DNA of 64,000 bases from Sphingomonas ginsenosidivorax (GTDB lineage: Bacteria > Pseudomonadota > Alphaproteobacteria > Sphingomonadales > Sphingomonadaceae): positions 3,041,001-3,105,000 of the forward strand of contig NZ_VOQR01000001.1 in NCBI RefSeq assembly GCF_007995065.1. Reading direction: 5' to 3'. The stretch's first letter is position 1, and each line of letters begins with the position of its first letter. The notes beneath the pieces are model-generated. The model ran no database searches. It saw nothing but the letters and a program-made list of their open reading frames with translations, and was not told where the DNA came from. This document shows positions 62,506 through 64,000 of the stretch, in pieces. The position numbers were made by a program, and so were the translations under genes.

Positions 62506-64000
62506 ATGTCACGCTATTTCATCGAACGGCCGATCTTTGCCTGGGTGATCGCGATCATCCTGATGCTCGCGGGCGTCCTGGCGATCCGGACGCTGCCGAT
62601 CGCGCAGTTCCCGGCGATCGCGCCGCCCTCCATCTCGATCACCGCGACCTATCCGGGTGCGGACGCCGCCACGCTGGAGGCGACCACCACGCAGCTGATC
62701 GAGCAGCAGATGAAGGGGCTCGACCACCTTCGCTACTTCTCGGCGGCGTCGAGTTCGGCCGGCACGGTCACGATCACGCTGACCTTCGAGCAGGGCACCG
62801 ACCCCGACATCGCGCAGGTCCAGGTCCAGAACAAGCTGCAGGCGGCGACGCCCCTGCTGCCGCAGGAAGTCCAGCAGCAGGGCATCCAGGTCGCCAAGGC
62901 GACCGCCAACTTCCTGCTGTTCGTCGGCCTGTATTCGGAGAACGGCGCGCATAACGGCGACGACCTGTCCGACTATATCGTGTCGAAGCTCCAGGATCCG
63001 CTGAGCCGCGTCAACGGGGTCGGCGACACGCTGGTGATCGGGTCGCAATACGCGATGCGCATCTGGGTCGATCCGCTGAAGCTCAACAACTACGCGCTGA
63101 CGATGGCGGACATCACCGCGGCGGTGACCGCGCAGAACGCACAGGTTTCCGCCGGGCAGATCGGCGCGCAGCCGGCTCCCAAGGAGCAGATGCTCAACGC
63201 GACCGTCTCGGTCTCGTCGCGCCTGACCACCCCGGACCAGTTCGCCAATATCAGCCTCAAGAGCAACGCGGACGGTTCGATCGTCCGCCTGAAGGACGTC
63301 GCGCGGGTCGAGATCGGTGCCGAGAACTACGGCTTCTCGACGCAGTGGAACGGCAAGCCGGGTTCGGGCCTGGGCATCAAGCTGGCGCCGGGTGCCAACG
63401 CGCTCGACACCGTGACCGCGGTCAAGGCGCGCGTCACCGAGATCGCCAAGACGTTCCCGCCCGACGTGAAGGTCATCTTCCCGTACGACACCTCGCCGTT
63501 CGTGCGCCTGTCGATCACGCAGGTGATCGAGACGCTGGTCGAGGCCGTCGTGCTCGTCTTCCTGGTGATGTTCCTGTTCCTGCAGAACTTCCGTGCCACG
63601 CTGATCCCGACGATCGCGGTGCCGGTCGTGCTGCTCGGCACGTTCGGCGTGCTCGCGCTCGCGGGCTATTCGATCAACACGCTGACGCTGTTCGGCATGG
63701 TGCTGGCGATCGGGTTGCTCGTCGATGACGCGATCGTCGTCGTCGAGAACGTCGAACGCCTGATCCAGACCGAGCATCTCAGTCCCAAGGACGCCGCGCG
63801 CAAGTCGATGTCCGAGATCAGCGGCGCGCTGGTTGGCATCGGCCTGGTGCTGTCCGCGGTGTTCCTGCCGATGGCGTTCTTCGGCGGCTCGACCGGCGTG
63901 ATCTATCGCCAGTTCTCGATCACGATCGTCTCGGCGATGGTGCTCTCGGTGCTGGTCGCGTTGATCCTGACGCCGGCGCTGTGCGCGACCATCCTCAAGC
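62506..64000 (+). CDS. RND efflux inner-membrane pump (AcrB/MexB-like, HAE1), 3' end outside window
   Basis: The ATG at 62506 is 6 bases after the adaptor stop and the frame stays open to the right edge (498 codons visible). It starts [21 protein letters not shown], then the porter domain ([32 protein letters not shown]) and TM4 with [15 protein letters not shown], where the two Asp fall at residues 407 and 408, the proton-relay pair of AcrB. The family is about 1040 residues, so roughly half is here. Exports drugs or toxic lipophiles with the adaptor and an outer-membrane channel that is not in the window. Confidence 0.96.
   Translation, partial: MSRYFIERPIFAWVIAIILMLAGVLAIRTLPIAQFPAIAPPSISITATYPGADAATLEATTTQLIEQQMKGLDHLRYFSAASSSAGTVTITLTFEQGTDPDIAQVQVQNKLQAATPLLPQEVQQQGIQVAKATANFLLFVGLYSENGAHNGDDLSDYIVSKLQDPLSRVNGVGDTLVIGSQYAMRIWVDPLKLNNYALTMADITAAVTAQNAQVSAGQIGAQPAPKEQMLNATVSVSSRLTTPDQFANISLKSNADGSIVRLKDVARVEIGAENYGFSTQWNGKPGSGLGIKLAPGANALDTVTAVKARVTEIAKTFPPDVKVIFPYDTSPFVRLSITQVIETLVEAVVLVFLVMFLFLQNFRATLIPTIAVPVVLLGTFGVLALAGYSINTLTLFGMVLAIGLLVDDAIVVVENVERLIQTEHLSPKDAARKSMSEISGALVGIGLVLSAVFLPMAFFGGSTGVIYRQFSITIVSAMVLSVLVALILTPALCATILK

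Noticed and set aside
62509..63777. 422-codon minus-strand frame at the right edge
   Set aside because: Shadow of the acrB-like gene, which is open to the window end and carries the Asp407/Asp408 pair.

Overview
The window is high-GC DNA from an alphaproteobacterium, very probably a Sphingomonas or close relative (Sphingomonadaceae). The support is: a C4-pathway 5-aminolevulinate synthase (hemA), a MipZ-type division ATPase, a DUF6356 protein, the rpiB-glyA-nrdR block, two large TonB-dependent receptors (one with its own FecI/FecR pair), and intergenic gaps packed with palindromic repeats typical of this family. No plasmid, phage or transposase gene was seen. Nearly all genes look like chromosomal housekeeping or surface and regulatory functions. 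The window cuts glnD (left edge, 5' end missing) and an acrB-like pump gene (right edge, 3' end missing).

Layout. 1-10 kb: glnD, a TonB receptor, infC (probable AUA start), a Uma2-type nuclease lying between infC and thrS, then thrS. 10-20 kb: a divergent LD-carboxypeptidase / Mur-ligase pair (peptidoglycan recycling), DUF6356, acyl-CoA dehydrogenase, the tRNA t6A enzyme TsaC/Sua5 with a palindromic repeat inside its reading frame, msrA, galE, a CitE-like lyase, PAP2 phosphatase and a lactonase-fold protein. 20-30 kb: a surface-glycan island. Its minus-strand operon is flippase, ECF sigma, FecR and TonB receptor with an STN signalling domain, all with overlapping ends. Next to it are a glycerophosphotransferase-like protein, a GINT1_N-like protein and two GT4 glycosyltransferases.

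30-40 kb: tRNA-Lys, folK, family-5 uracil-DNA glycosylase, agmatine deiminase and N-carbamoylputrescine amidase (putrescine synthesis), two exported peptidases, rpsD, chorismate mutase and a GIY-YIG::TrmJ fusion. 40-50 kb: nrdR, glyA and rpiB; a lipoprotein; a SigK/RskA sigma/anti-sigma pair; a three-gene two-component operon; an ExoX-like nuclease; a PH-domain protein; a phosphohexomutase. 50-64 kb: J-domain protein, mipZ, panC, a Sel1 protein, topA, dprA, plsY, murI, hemA, and a TetR regulator divergent from an RND efflux operon, with a perfect 22-bp palindrome between them.

The most striking overall feature is repeat content. At least nine kinds of paired inverted-repeat element (about 80-130 bp each) fill most gaps, one kind occurs as a tandem triplicate, and repeat arms have entered coding sequence: the Sua5 interdomain linker, the GIY-YIG/TrmJ joint and the TrmJ tail. 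All family names come from reading motifs; no search was run.
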